Positions 40,517 to 48,376 of a stretch of 64,000 nt of DNA are shown in pieces (within the stretch, counting starts at the first letter, position 1; each line of letters begins with the position of its first letter). Under the pieces are notes generated by a model, which was not told where the DNA came from, searched no databases, and was given only the letters and a program-made list of their open reading frames with translations. The stretch is from Sutcliffiella deserti (GTDB lineage Bacteria > Bacillota > Bacilli > Bacillales > Bacillaceae_I), in contig NZ_JAIQDB010000002.1 in NCBI RefSeq assembly GCF_020037475.1, positions 124,001-188,000 of the forward strand, given 5' to 3'. The position numbers were made by a program, and so were the translations under genes.

Positions 40517-42592
40517 GTGAAAGCGATCGGAAGGAAGAAGGTTATAAAGATAAAACCTAGTACCGTTTTGGAATTTGTAAGAGACTATCATGATCAAATT
40601 CTTCAGCTTGCTGCCATTTTTGAATACCGGGAGGAAGAGAGTTTGGAGCTGGCTGTTTCTGCTTGTGAACAGCTTTACTTGAATCTTTCGACTGAAAAAG
40701 AAGAGGCATCATTTCCGATAGAAGATTGGTTGAAAGTCACGTTCACCGCCAGCATCGTGCAAGTAAAAAGAATTCGCTCAGCCGAAACGCATCATCACGG
40801 TATTTTGCTGGAGTTTGAGGAGTATTTCCACACCCTCCCTCATACCAATCAGCAAATACTTCTCCTGCATCATGTTTGGAACTACCCCATCTCAACACTC
40901 ACCAAGATCCTCCACCAAGAACAACTTACTGTATCTGACATCCTGTTATCAGCAAAAAAAGAATTGAATCTGCTTTTACTAGAGCAGAAAGACCTCTCAG
41001 AAACGTGTCTTTCTATGGAAACTCTCCTCGATTACGCCGAAAATAAACAGGACAACGCTGGCGTGGAGGATCATCTCGAATTCTGTCCAACCTGCAGGTA
41101 TAGGATTGAGTCCTGGAAGAAAACCGCTTCCTTCCTTGATACATACTTTCACCCCGCAACGCCTTTTGATGGTGCTGATGAGTTGGAAGCTCTCGTTAAA
41201 GTGCGGTTCAAACCGTATGAAAAAAAGAAAAAAAAGAAGGCACTTTTGAAGCAGGCTCTTGGATTTACCGCGATGATTGCCGCTTTTCTAACATTTATGA
41301 CCTTTCTACCGGAACTTACACACGTGAAAACCCTAGCAAGCAACTATGTGAAGCATGGTTCCTTCTATAACGTTTGGGACGAGGGCACCTATGTAGCAGA
41401 TGATGCCGGAATCAAGATTGAGATGACCGGCATTGAGCTAACTGCCCTCTCAGCCGGGCTCCATTTTACCATCCAATCCAGCGAGAAGGATCTCGTTTTA
41501 GATTATACGGAAACGGGAAAACAGCTGCTGTCTAAACCAGAGCTTATTTTTGTGAAAATAGGGGAAGAAGTCCTCCACCTTCCGCATTCTATCATAGCTA
41601 CCAATGAAGCGAAGACAGAGGGGACCATTTATTTCAACGTGGATCGTTTAGAGGTTGAGGAGATCCAGGATGAGTTTATTCTTCAATTCCAGACAAGCAG
41701 AATCGGTGGCGTATTTGGTTCATGGAACATCGAAATTCCAATTGACTATGCAAAAGGAAGCAAGGAACAAACGAAGTATACACACGATGAACCATTCGTC
41801 ATGGGAGATATCGTTGAGGTGGATGTAGAAAGCTTTTCCTCAACAGAGACGAGCAGCCTTTTTGAAATGAAAGTGGACTTTACGAATGAGGAAAAGGATC
41901 GTATTGAACAACGTATGGAGGAATTGCGTCAAGTAACAGGCCATCCAATCGAGTACCCCCATCTCTATACCGACTATCGGGTTGTGAATGGAGATGGGGA
42001 GGAGGTACTCCAAGCAGGGGTCCTCCTTCCTTTTTCGTTTAATGAAGAGTTGGATATGGACGCAAGCGCTATGCATAGCCGAAATGCCTACCATCCCTAC
42101 ATTGTGGATGAAGACAGCAGAGAAATCGTACGTCCGTTGCGTGAAGGGGAAAAGCTATTTCTGGAGCTGCGGGAGATAAGTTATACAGAGCCTGTTTCGC
42201 TTGAGATTCCAATTATAATGAAGGAAGTGGAGAAAGCACCGGTAGGCTTGGAATATAGGGGTACGAGTCTCGATTTCCTGACCGTAAAAATCTTAGAAGC
42301 CGACGGAGATAATCCGGAACGGTACAGCATCGTCCTTACAGGCACACATGCTAAGGACGCCTTTATCAAACGATTTCATTGGTCATTGAGAGACCAAGGA
42401 GATCAATACCTCGAATATTATACAAACTGGCATAACTATTACGAGGCGGAGAACTGGATGGAAGACAATAATACCCTGATGAAACTGGAAATCCCGACAA
42501 ACCAACAAATTCCTGACACCATTTGGATAGACTCCTTTTACGTCACCAATCATTTAGTTATAGACGGGTTGGAGAGGATTCCTTTGAATTAG
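40517..42592 (+). CDS. Sigma-factor-like / anti-sigma fusion membrane protein
   Basis: 691 residues. Residues 10-155 look like a degenerate ECF-type sigma factor (STVLEFVRDYHDQILQLAAI; the region-4-like segment TLPHTNQQILLLHHVWNYPI followed by STLTKILHQEQLTVSDILLS). Residues 160-200 carry a zinc-finger anti-sigma motif H-X3-C-X2-C: VEDHLEFCPTCRYRI. One helix follows (LLKQALGFTAMIAAFLTFMT). The outer 400 residues resemble the DUF4179/DUF5643 ectodomains of Bacillus anti-sigma proteins. A sigma-anti-sigma pair is normally two genes; here both parts lie in one frame. The start is uncertain: GTG at 40517 has only a weak site. Domain calls come from pattern reading. Confidence 0.62.
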   Translation: MKAIGRKKVIKIKPSTVLEFVRDYHDQILQLAAIFEYREEESLELAVSACEQLYLNLSTEKEEASFPIEDWLKVTFTASIVQVKRIRSAETHHHGILLEFEEYFHTLPHTNQQILLLHHVWNYPISTLTKILHQEQLTVSDILLSAKKELNLLLLEQKDLSETCLSMETLLDYAENKQDNAGVEDHLEFCPTCRYRIESWKKTASFLDTYFHPATPFDGADELEALVKVRFKPYEKKKKKKALLKQALGFTAMIAAFLTFMTFLPELTHVKTLASNYVKHGSFYNVWDEGTYVADDAGIKIEMTGIELTALSAGLHFTIQSSEKDLVLDYTETGKQLLSKPELIFVKIGEEVLHLPHSIIATNEAKTEGTIYFNVDRLEVEEIQDEFILQFQTSRIGGVFGSWNIEIPIDYAKGSKEQTKYTHDEPFVMGDIVEVDVESFSSTETSSLFEMKVDFTNEEKDRIEQRMEELRQVTGHPIEYPHLYTDYRVVNGDGEEVLQAGVLLPFSFNEELDMDASAMHSRNAYHPYIVDEDSREIVRPLREGEKLFLELREISYTEPVSLEIPIIMKEVEKAPVGLEYRGTSLDFLTVKILEADGDNPERYSIVLTGTHAKDAFIKRFHWSLRDQGDQYLEYYTNWHNYYEAENWMEDNNTLMKLEIPTNQQIPDTIWIDSFYVTNHLVIDGLERIPLN

Positions 42593-42781
42593 TGGGACAT
42601 AGGGACTGGTTCCTTGTCCAGTCTGTGAGGAAGCATGGGGGGATACCTGTGCTTTTTTTATCCAATGAACTTATACCAGCAAGTAAAACCAGGACCCTAA
42701 TAGCACTAAAACCAAAAGAAAAAATATGCACCTACCCCCTACTACTTCAATAAATTAATTAATAGCTAGTCCGTCTAATGT

Positions 42782-42816
42782 GTTAGTTTACAAAAAACAG
42801 GGTATACAAAACTAAC
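42782..42816 (+). promoter_or_regulatory. Inverted repeat upstream of DUF1540 gene
   Basis: GTTAGTTT (42782-42789) and AAACTAAC (42809-42816) are perfect 8-bp arms, 19 bases apart, ending just before the ribosome binding site. It could be an operator or an mRNA hairpin over the leader. Nothing else supports either reading. Confidence 0.4.
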
Positions 42817-42840
42817 TATCCAAAAGGAGGTGACTTGATT

Positions 42841-42993
42841 ATGGCACAGGATGTCCTATGTGAAGTGAACAACTGTGTATATAACAAATCAGGAAACAGA
42901 TGCGGAGCTACTCAAATCTACGTAGTCAGCAATAAAGGAAAAGAAGCGGAGACAAGTCATGAAACAGATTGTAGAACATTCAAACCAGAATAA
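42841..42993 (+). CDS. DUF1540-domain small Cys protein
   Basis: 50 residues. The sequence CEVNNCVYNKSGNRCGATQI and the end ETDCRTFKPE show the four-Cys pattern of DUF1540 (C-X4-C, C and C), a small zinc-ribbon-like unit found in spore-forming Firmicutes, often in pairs. The first Cys block is preceded by AQDVL as usual. An AGGAGGTGA site with a 7-base spacer precedes the ATG. The gene is short and easily missed. Function unknown. Confidence 0.88.
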   Translation: MAQDVLCEVNNCVYNKSGNRCGATQIYVVSNKGKEAETSHETDCRTFKPE

Positions 42994-43000
42994 ACCTAAA

Positions 43001-43059
43001 AGCCCTCAAATGGTATAAGGAGTGTTACCAAACACAAACCATACTAGAGGGCCTTTTTT
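43001..43059 (+). terminator. Terminator of DUF1540 gene
   Basis: AGCCCTC...GAGGGCC arms with inner ATGGT/ACCAT, followed by TTTTTT, just beyond the DUF1540 stop codon. Confidence 0.78.
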
Positions 43060-43062
43060 ATT

Positions 43063-43089
43063 GGGTCGCGAGGACTGGTTCCTCGACCC
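43063..43089. repeat. Family B hairpin repeat
   Basis: GGGTCGCGAGG / CCTCGACCC arms around ACTGGTT, directly after the DUF1540 terminator. Positions 43090-43319 hold no gene I can support. Confidence 0.7.
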
Positions 43090-43319
43090 GTCTCTGCTTT
43101 AATGGAAGAATGTAATAGGGGGCTGAAATTTATCGCCTATCTTTAGCTACCTGATTTCCGTTTCACTTTTTCAACTTTCACCTCTTTAACAAGCTCTGTC
43201 TCTGAATAAGATTTTCTTTGCATTAACTGTTGCTTTTACGTATATGAAAAAGCAAAACCAAGTTTCCAACTGGTCGTGCCTTTCTGATGTTAGTAGATTG
43301 TAAGAAGGTTCAAGTGACT

Positions 43320-43346
43320 GGGTCAAGGGACCTGTCCCTGTGACCC
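43320..43346. repeat. Family B hairpin repeat at the end of the three-paralogue operon
   Basis: GGGTCAAGGGACC / GGTCCCTGTGACCC-type palindrome in the opposite orientation to 43063-43089. It ends 4 bases before the stop codon of the last paralogue and probably acts as its terminator or mRNA end. Confidence 0.7.
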
Positions 43347-43349
43347 ACA

Positions 43350-43745
43350 CTAACCATCTATACAGAACGTTTTCTGAATGAATACTTCGGCTGCTGCTTC
43401 GCGTTGACCTATTTCGTCATTGAAGCGGATTGCGAGGAACCAGAAGTCTTCCACTTGAAATGCTCGTGTGTTGCCTTCGCTGAAAAGCGAGGAGCCTTCT
43501 ATTTCTGCTATGATTGGGAATAGGCTATCTCTAGTGAAAATAAAGACTTGAAGTGGAAATGGAGGAAAGGGATCTACAGCGACTGATCTGATTTGAATCA
43601 GTGTTTTATTGTGGTTGGTTGTTTCATCTGAGAAAACAATTTCTGTTTCGTTGGAGCGAATAGGAAAAAGGAGAGGAATGTTTCCGGATTGGTTCAATCC
43701 ACTTCCCTGGACAAAATGATTTCCGACATGACTATTCTTTTTCAT
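43350..43745 (-). CDS. Paralogue 3 of a tandem Cys-ending beta-rich protein family
   Basis: About 131 residues, last of three co-directional paralogues. Shared blocks: GNHFVQGSGLNQSGNIPLLF, the motif TTNHNKTLIQI, a VFIFTRDS strand, NTRAFQVEDFWFLAIRF and the end EVFIQKTFCIDG. There is no signal peptide. The C-terminal Cys in the FC context and the RAFQVE element remind me of the Ena-type subunit end (RSFTI... and terminal Cys strand), but the family is not one I can name. Start at the ATG overlapping the previous stop (TAATG), with GGGGTG upstream. The N-terminus is shorter than in the other two, lacking their Cys-containing arm. Confidence 0.7.
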   Translation of the reverse strand: MKKNSHVGNHFVQGSGLNQSGNIPLLFPIRSNETEIVFSDETTNHNKTLIQIRSVAVDPFPPFPLQVFIFTRDSLFPIIAEIEGSSLFSEGNTRAFQVEDFWFLAIRFNDEIGQREAAAEVFIQKTFCIDG

Positions 43746-44260
43746 TATCGCACCCCGTTTTCTCTGCAACAGATGCAGAACGTTTTTTCAATATAAGCTC
43801 GTAAAACGCCTGCATTTTCAATAGGATTGGAAACAGTTAGGCGAACAAAATTTTCAACCTGTACTCCTCTTGGAATTCCGGAAAATACAGGTCCAAAGGG
43901 GTTTGTAGAAAGACTTACCTCAATTGGGTCCTCTGAATCTCTTGTATAAATTAACACGTCCAATACGCTGAATGAGTTATCGAGTGGGGATGACTCTGCC
44001 GAAAGCTGAAGAAAGGTTTTATTGTGATTTTCTGTATAATCTTCAAACACAATTAAATTTTCTGTCCCACCTGGAACGAAAATATTGATAGGAATATTAC
44101 CCGTTAGCCCGTCTGCATTTCCTTGGACTTTATGCGTTGCTACCTCACAACTATTTTCAATGCAACTCGGCTTTATATAGCTTATTGGTTTGACCCTTTG
44201 CGGACTTATGGAACCCAAGGTCTCTTTGCAATGATTTATTCGGCTATTCTTACATGACAT
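43745..44260 (-). CDS. Paralogue 2 of a tandem Cys-ending beta-rich protein family
   Basis: 171 residues. An N-terminal arm with four Cys (SCKNSRINHCKE and SCIENSCEVATHKVQG), then GNIPINIFVPGGTENLIVFE, DYTENHNKTFLQLSAESSPL, VLIYTRDSEDPIEVSL, RGVQVENFVRLTVSN, and the end YIEKTFCICC with a double Cys. The pairing of an N-terminal Cys arm with a C-terminal CICC strand would allow cross-linking between subunits. GGAGG stands about 10 bases before the ATG, which overlaps the stop of paralogue 1. Probably a fibre or coat subunit; see the operon's sigma-K promoter. Confidence 0.72.
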   Translation of the reverse strand: MSCKNSRINHCKETLGSISPQRVKPISYIKPSCIENSCEVATHKVQGNADGLTGNIPINIFVPGGTENLIVFEDYTENHNKTFLQLSAESSPLDNSFSVLDVLIYTRDSEDPIEVSLSTNPFGPVFSGIPRGVQVENFVRLTVSNPIENAGVLRAYIEKTFCICCRENGVR

Positions 44261-44753
44261 TGCCTTTACCTCCCTCTGAACAAGAAATGCAAAATGTCTT
44301 TTCTAGATAAAAGCTAACCCGCCGTTGGAAAAATACTGGTAGGTCTAGAAGTTGCACCGTCACCCGCCGTAAATTTTCCACCTGAAATGCTCTCGTTTGT
44401 GAGTATGGGATTATGATTTCTTGAGGGTTCTCCGTATCATTATCATCCGTCGTTACCCTAAGTAGCATATTAAATCCAACAGGTTCCCCGGTTGTCGGTA
44501 GATTACTAATCTGAAAATATGTCTTATTATGATTCTCCGTGAAATCCTCAAACAATACATTCTCGACACCAGCACCAATAACGAAATTTAGCGGAATATT
44601 ACCAGACTCGTTTTCACCAACCCCCTGTAACTTATGTGTCTCCACAAAATTCGTCGAAGGGCACTTCCTTTGCTCCCACCCATCTCTCAAGACCCTAGCA
44701 GATTGCCCAGTAAAATCTGCGGAATCCTCCTTAAAACTATACTTACGAATCAT
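44250..44753 (-). CDS. Paralogue 1 of a tandem Cys-ending beta-rich protein family
   Basis: 167 residues. After a basic arm (IRKYSFKEDSADFTGQSARV) come KCPSTNFVETHKLQGVGENE, SGNIPLNFVIGAGVENVLFE, DFTENHNKTYFQISNLPTTG, IIIPYSQTRAFQVENLRRVT and the end FYLEKTFCISC. It is 30-40 percent similar by eye to paralogue 2. First gene of the operon; the ATG at 44753 has GGGGGAG upstream, and a consensus sigma-K promoter lies 42-70 bases before it. Expression late in the mother cell is therefore likely, which places the family on the spore surface. No known family is claimed. Confidence 0.72.
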   Translation of the reverse strand: MIRKYSFKEDSADFTGQSARVLRDGWEQRKCPSTNFVETHKLQGVGENESGNIPLNFVIGAGVENVLFEDFTENHNKTYFQISNLPTTGEPVGFNMLLRVTTDDNDTENPQEIIIPYSQTRAFQVENLRRVTVQLLDLPVFFQRRVSFYLEKTFCISCSEGGKGNVM

Positions 44754-44794
44754 CAAACCTATCTCCCCCTACATAAAATACTAATCTAGTAATA

Positions 44795-44823
44795 TATTCT
44801 ATGAAACAAGTACATCAATGGTG
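44795..44823 (-). promoter_or_regulatory. Sigma-K consensus promoter of three-paralogue operon
   Basis: On the minus strand CACC, exactly 16 bases, then CATAGAATA: no mismatch to the sigma-K consensus (mACm, N16, CATAnnnTA). The start codon is 42 bases beyond the -10 element. Confidence 0.7.
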
Positions 44824-44831
44824 ATGAAAAT

Positions 44832-44860
44832 GGGGGACACAGGGACAGGTCCCTTGACCC
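44832..44860. repeat. Family B hairpin repeat
   Basis: GGGGACACAGGGAC / GTCCCTTGACCC-type palindrome followed by TTTTTCGATTTAAACTATAAAAGTGATTTA, the usual B tail. It is back-to-back with the sigma-K promoter. Confidence 0.7.
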
Positions 44861-45027
44861 TTTTTCGATTTAAACTATAAAAGTGATTTTATGTATTAGG
44901 ACACCTAGAGAAGTAGAATATCTTTGCATACTCGACAAAAAACTATTTAGTTCAACAATCAAGCGATATACCCCTTGCAAATAATCTATTAAACCTTCAT
45001 ATTAAAATATAGGAGGTGCGAAACGAT

Positions 45028-45735
45028 ATGCGAAACGATATAAAAGCAAATGAACGCGCTTATTCCACCAAGGAAGTAGCAGAAGAGGTGGGAATTGCAA
45101 CTCCCACAGTGCGGAAGTATGGACAGATACTAGAGCGCAATGGGTATGAGTTTCTGAAAGATGGGGACCGGAGGATTTTCGTTGAAGCAGATATAATAGC
45201 GCTTATAGCGTTACGCGATACAGATAAACCACTGGACAGTACAGCAAGGGATCTTGTCGATCAACAACAAAAACGATTAGAAGACATGAATAGAACAGAT
45301 ATAGCGCTACCCGATACAGAAGAGCGGTTGCCACAGGACCCGGATCAGTTGAAAGAGGTCTTTAAGTACCTGGTTAATGAACTCGCAGCGGCACGCGATA
45401 TGAATCTCCAATTAAAAAGCGATATGGCACATATCAAAACTACCGTTGCACAACTTCAACAGGACCATCATGTAATAAGTTCAAGTATTGGGAATTCTTC
45501 GCAAAGAACCAATGCTAAGATTGAAAAATTAACAGAGCAACAAAAAGACCACTATGAAACCTTACTCGAACAAGAAAGACAACGAACGGAACTCTTACAA
45601 GAAGAAATTCAAAAAATGCGGGACGAACAGAAGAATGAGTGGGTCTCACAAAATGATTTTAATAAACGGTTAGAAGAAGAGATACATAAGCGCAAAGAAA
45701 ATAAAGGTTGGCTATTTTCCCTTTTTAAAAAATAG
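45028..45735 (+). CDS. MerR-type/DUF3967 (RacA-like) DNA-binding coiled-coil protein
   Basis: About 235 residues. Residues 8-70 are a MerR-like winged helix: ERAYSTKEVAEEVGIATPTV, RKYGQILERNGYEFLKDGDR and RIFVEADIIALIALRDTDKP. Residues 110-215 are long coiled coil (LKEVFKYLVNELAAARDMNL through YETLLEQERQRTELLQEEIQ). The end KGWLFSLFKK is an amphipathic, basic-hydrophobic tail that may touch the membrane. RacA anchors the chromosome at the pole in sporulating Bacillus with this same layout, and DUF3967 proteins are its relatives on plasmids and chromosomes. I set the start at ATG 45028, 11 bases after AGGAGG. GCGATAT motifs fill the gene and its flanks. Confidence 0.78.
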   Translation: MRNDIKANERAYSTKEVAEEVGIATPTVRKYGQILERNGYEFLKDGDRRIFVEADIIALIALRDTDKPLDSTARDLVDQQQKRLEDMNRTDIALPDTEERLPQDPDQLKEVFKYLVNELAAARDMNLQLKSDMAHIKTTVAQLQQDHHVISSSIGNSSQRTNAKIEKLTEQQKDHYETLLEQERQRTELLQEEIQKMRDEQKNEWVSQNDFNKRLEEEIHKRKENKGWLFSLFKK

Positions 45736-45796
45736 TTTGCAGGGTGAGAGCAGTAGTGTATATATGAAGCGTATCGCCTGGCGATATGCCTGTGTA

Positions 45797-45860
45797 GAGA
45801 GTAAGTAGATACATGCATAGTTTCATATTTTGAAAAAGGCCATGCTCTCTTACTCTTTTT
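45797..45860 (+). terminator. Terminator of RacA-like gene
   Basis: GAGAGTAAG and CTTACTC arms with an inner ATGC/GCAT pairing, followed by TTTTTAG. Positions 45861-46260 hold two more GCGATAT-type sites and no gene. Confidence 0.55.
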
Positions 45861-46303
45861 AGTATACATACGTTGGTGTTAGCCGACGACCGTTATATCG
45901 CATTCCAACCGGTTTCTAAAAACTGTCGCTATTAAACATAGGGCTAAAAAGAGATACAAGGTTAAAAAACAGGAAAGCGATATAAGCAAACTACCCCTTA
46001 AGTAGATTACCTTTTCAGCATGTGATAGTCAGAAGAAGCAAATGGTATTCCCTCATTTTCCACTTTCAAATTTCAACAATTTCCTGAGAAATAATCGCAA
46101 AAATTACAGCGGAAAGCGACAACGTTTACTTTAAAGGAATGAGAGTAAGCGAGATGTATGGAAAGATTTATTTGCAATACCTGTAACTTGTGCGTAGTTC
46201 ATTGTCTTAAAGCTTATCTTACACAGAATTTAAAGTTTGCATTATAGTAAAAGCAGGAACCACCCATCTCAATGAAGAAATCTATCATCAGGAGGAGAGA
46301 GCA

Positions 46304-47080
46304 TTGATACAAAACAGCATACTAGAGAAATTTCTTCGGTATTTAGAGGTGGAAGAGAAAGCTCCATCACTGGAGTATTTGAACGAACTGGTGGAGGCCC
46401 ATCAGACCAAAGTAAAATGGGAAACGCTTACAAAATTCATTGATTTTGAAGAAGGAGAAGAAGAGCATTTCTATCTTCCTTCCATAGACTCCTATGTTAA
46501 TAGAGTAGTAGATCAAGGCGTAGGTGGAACATGCTGGACAGTTGCGAAAGGCTTTCATTTTCTTTTGCATACGCTTGGGTTTAATGTGGAGTATTTGTAC
46601 ATGGATCCCGGACACTTATGCCTACAAGTAATGCTTGACCAGCCCTATTATGTAGATGTTGGCTATTGCGCGCCTCTTTACAAAGCTTATCCGTTGCATC
46701 AGTCCTTCACAGTGGAGAATGAGGCAGAGGTCTTTTCCTATGAGGTGCGAGAAAACGATATTCTCGTAGCAAGAGATCCTGGTCCGACAAAGGTTTTGGG
46801 CAAGAAGACGGTTACTTGGGACGAGATGATTCCCCACATTCTTCAATCGCATGACTGGCAGGATGGTTTTGCACTAAGGACGCTGAAAGTATTTGGATAC
46901 ATAGACGGCAGACCGTGTCAGCTTAAAGGAAATACACTCATCCGTTTTGAGGACAAGCAACGCTTGGAGCAGGAGCTGACTGAAGCGGAGTTCCGTTATT
47001 GGATGGAGAAGAAGTTTGGAGTGGATTACAGCCTTTATGAAAAGGCGAAGGAGATTTATAGGAGGCGGAAGGGCGAGTGA
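46304..47080 (+). CDS. Arylamine N-acetyltransferase-like protein
   Basis: 258 residues. Catalytic triad of the NAT family is visible: Cys in VGGTCWTVAKGFHFLL (residue 77), His in YMDPGHLCLQV (about 104) and Asp in YYVDVGYCAPL (about 118). The usual RGGxC motif is changed to VGGTC, and the chain is slightly short. NATs transfer acetyl from acetyl-CoA to arylamines or hydrazines; divergent Bacillus members may have other acyl substrates. TTG start, with AGGAGGAGAG at 7-8 bases. The gene is alone, with family A repeats after its stop. The missing Arg makes the substrate uncertain. Confidence 0.85.
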   Translation: MIQNSILEKFLRYLEVEEKAPSLEYLNELVEAHQTKVKWETLTKFIDFEEGEEEHFYLPSIDSYVNRVVDQGVGGTCWTVAKGFHFLLHTLGFNVEYLYMDPGHLCLQVMLDQPYYVDVGYCAPLYKAYPLHQSFTVENEAEVFSYEVRENDILVARDPGPTKVLGKKTVTWDEMIPHILQSHDWQDGFALRTLKVFGYIDGRPCQLKGNTLIRFEDKQRLEQELTEAEFRYWMEKKFGVDYSLYEKAKEIYRRRKGE

Positions 47081-47092
47081 GGTTGAATTGAT

Positions 47093-47163
47093 GAGCATGG
47101 GGACGGGTCTTTCGCTTCTTTAAATCCCAGAGAGAAGCGGAGGAACCGTCTCTTTGCGTCCAT
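47093..47163. repeat. Two worn family A units
   Basis: GAGCATGGGGACGGGTCTTTCGCTTC and then, in the other orientation, GAGAAGCGGAGGAACCGTCTC, between the ends of the convergent NAT and DinB genes. Together they could fold into one long hairpin. Confidence 0.6.
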
Positions 47164-47169
47164 TAACAA

Positions 47170-47616
47170 TTACTGTAATTTCTCATTGATCTGTTTTAAA
47201 TGGTGTGCATCATGCTTAATGAACATTTTTATAAAACTTTCTCCCGAAAATCCCCTTTTTCCACCACCAATAGTAAACCTAGCATCTTTCTTAACTTCTG
47301 ACACCTTTTCAATAAATTCTTTACGAGTGACTACAAAACTATCAATGATTAACTCAGCTGAATACTCTTTAATAAAAGCTATAGCCTCTTCATTATGTTG
47401 ATCATGGTCTGGGAACTGTGGTAAATCCCCACCATCAGTCATATAGGGTACCATCTTTTCAAGGTTATATTTATCCCAATAATATAAGTGTCCCACAATT
47501 TCTATGATTGACCATTTCCCTTCTTTAATAGGTTCGCGTAATCTCTCTTCTGATACTCCATTTAATTCCGCTATACTACCAATCATCTTTTCAAATTGAC
47601 TTAAAGTTTTATTCAA
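47170..47616 (-). CDS. DinB-family (DinB_2) protein
   Basis: 148 residues, four-helix bundle. The metal-binding His triad of the DinB/YfiT superfamily can be seen: IIEIVGHLYYWDKYN (first His), the DHDQHNEEAI region, and MFIKHDAHHLKQINEKL at the end. Members are thiol- or metal-dependent transferases or hydrolases linked to stress, but the substrate of this one is unknown. I set the start at TTG 47616, because AAGGGTGG lies 6 bases upstream; the longer frame has no site. Single gene. Confidence 0.82.
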   Translation of the reverse strand: MNKTLSQFEKMIGSIAELNGVSEERLREPIKEGKWSIIEIVGHLYYWDKYNLEKMVPYMTDGGDLPQFPDHDQHNEEAIAFIKEYSAELIIDSFVVTRKEFIEKVSEVKKDARFTIGGGKRGFSGESFIKMFIKHDAHHLKQINEKLQ

Positions 47617-47769
47617 ATTAATACCACCCTTCAAAAATAAATAGAACATTTTAACTCTAATTATATATTAAATCAGGAAAATAAAACATATGTTCTTATT
47701 TTAGTTATTGAATGTTACTTGAACCCAACCATAATTATTGGTTGCGCACGCTATTGTAGTTTACTACAC

Positions 47770-47874
47770 TACTTCCGCGTTTTTTCACACCGCTTCTGTA
47801 TTTTTTTGTTTCACTTCCGCGTTTTTCGGCACTCCATCTTTGTTTTTTCGCATCACTTCCGCAATTTTTCGCAC
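47770..47874. repeat. 21-bp tandem repeat, five units
   Basis: Five contiguous 21-base units starting at 47770, 47791, 47812, 47833 and 47854. The consensus is about CACTTCCGCGTTTTTTCGCAC; units 1, 3 and 5 are closest, 2 and 4 are diverged. Both strands read without stops in one frame through the array, with a 7-residue period (KKRGSE-like on the minus strand), but there is no start signal. Confidence 0.75.
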
Positions 47875-47970
47875 ACCTTACGAGTTTCCGAGTCACACGG
47901 ACATACCGAGTGCATGGCCTCCCCCCCATATTATGCATCACCACTCTACACAGGTCCCTTGCTCCCGAAC

Positions 47971-47997
47971 GGGACAAGGGACCTGTCCCCGCGACCC
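47971..47997. repeat. Family B hairpin repeat
   Basis: GGGACAAGGGACC / GTCCCCGCGACCC-type copy in the inverse orientation. The region 47998-48376 upstream of the LPXTG gene holds no other feature I can support, although its length (370 bases) would allow a regulatory leader. Confidence 0.65.
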
Positions 47998-48376
47998 ACT
48001 TAATTAGGGAATTCTGCCGATTAAAGAAATTTTTTATCTTTTTTTGAGGACTTTTGGTTTATTTCTTAGTTTCTCGGGGAATCCCCCTAGAGTAAGTTGC
48101 TTGCTTAAGAAGTTGAATTAGTAAATTTTATACTCTTACATAACTAGCAAAGATTGACGGAACATGAGTGTTGTTACTTTTGAACTGGTGCAGCTTGCAA
48201 AATTTTTATGCGAAGGGAGGAATATTAGGTTTCGAGTTTCGATTTTATAACTGGATCATGAAATGCTTTAGAGAGAAAAGTCTATGTAACTATCACCTGG
48301 GGATCTAGCAAGCGTATCGATTTATGAAATTGAAAGATTAATAAGACTATTTTAAAAGAAAAGAGGATGGAAATAG

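Larger units (their letters stand above)
44963..45983. repeat. Cluster of GCGATAT motifs around and inside the MerR/RacA-like gene
   Basis: GCGATAT or its complement occurs at 44963, 45395, 45419, 45781, 45895 (ATATCGC) and 45977. Close variants (ACGATAT, GCGATAC) occur at 45023, 45035 and 45215. The perfect palindrome TATCGCC t GGCGATA lies at 45772-45786. I saw no comparable density elsewhere in the window. They may be binding sites of the protein encoded between them. Confidence 0.55.

Noticed and set aside
43149-43226. 25-codon minus-strand frame (MQRKSYSETELVKEVKVEKV...)
   Set aside because: Reads like a small basic peptide but has no ribosome binding site; cannot be supported.
47719-48003. 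Overlapping frames on both strands across the 21-bp array, and the idea of a CRISPR array
   Set aside because: Units are contiguous with no spacers, so not CRISPR; frames stay open only because the period is a multiple of three.
48001-48376. Possible riboswitch in the long leader of the LPXTG gene
   Set aside because: Looked for c-di-GMP, c-di-AMP and other conserved cores; none found.
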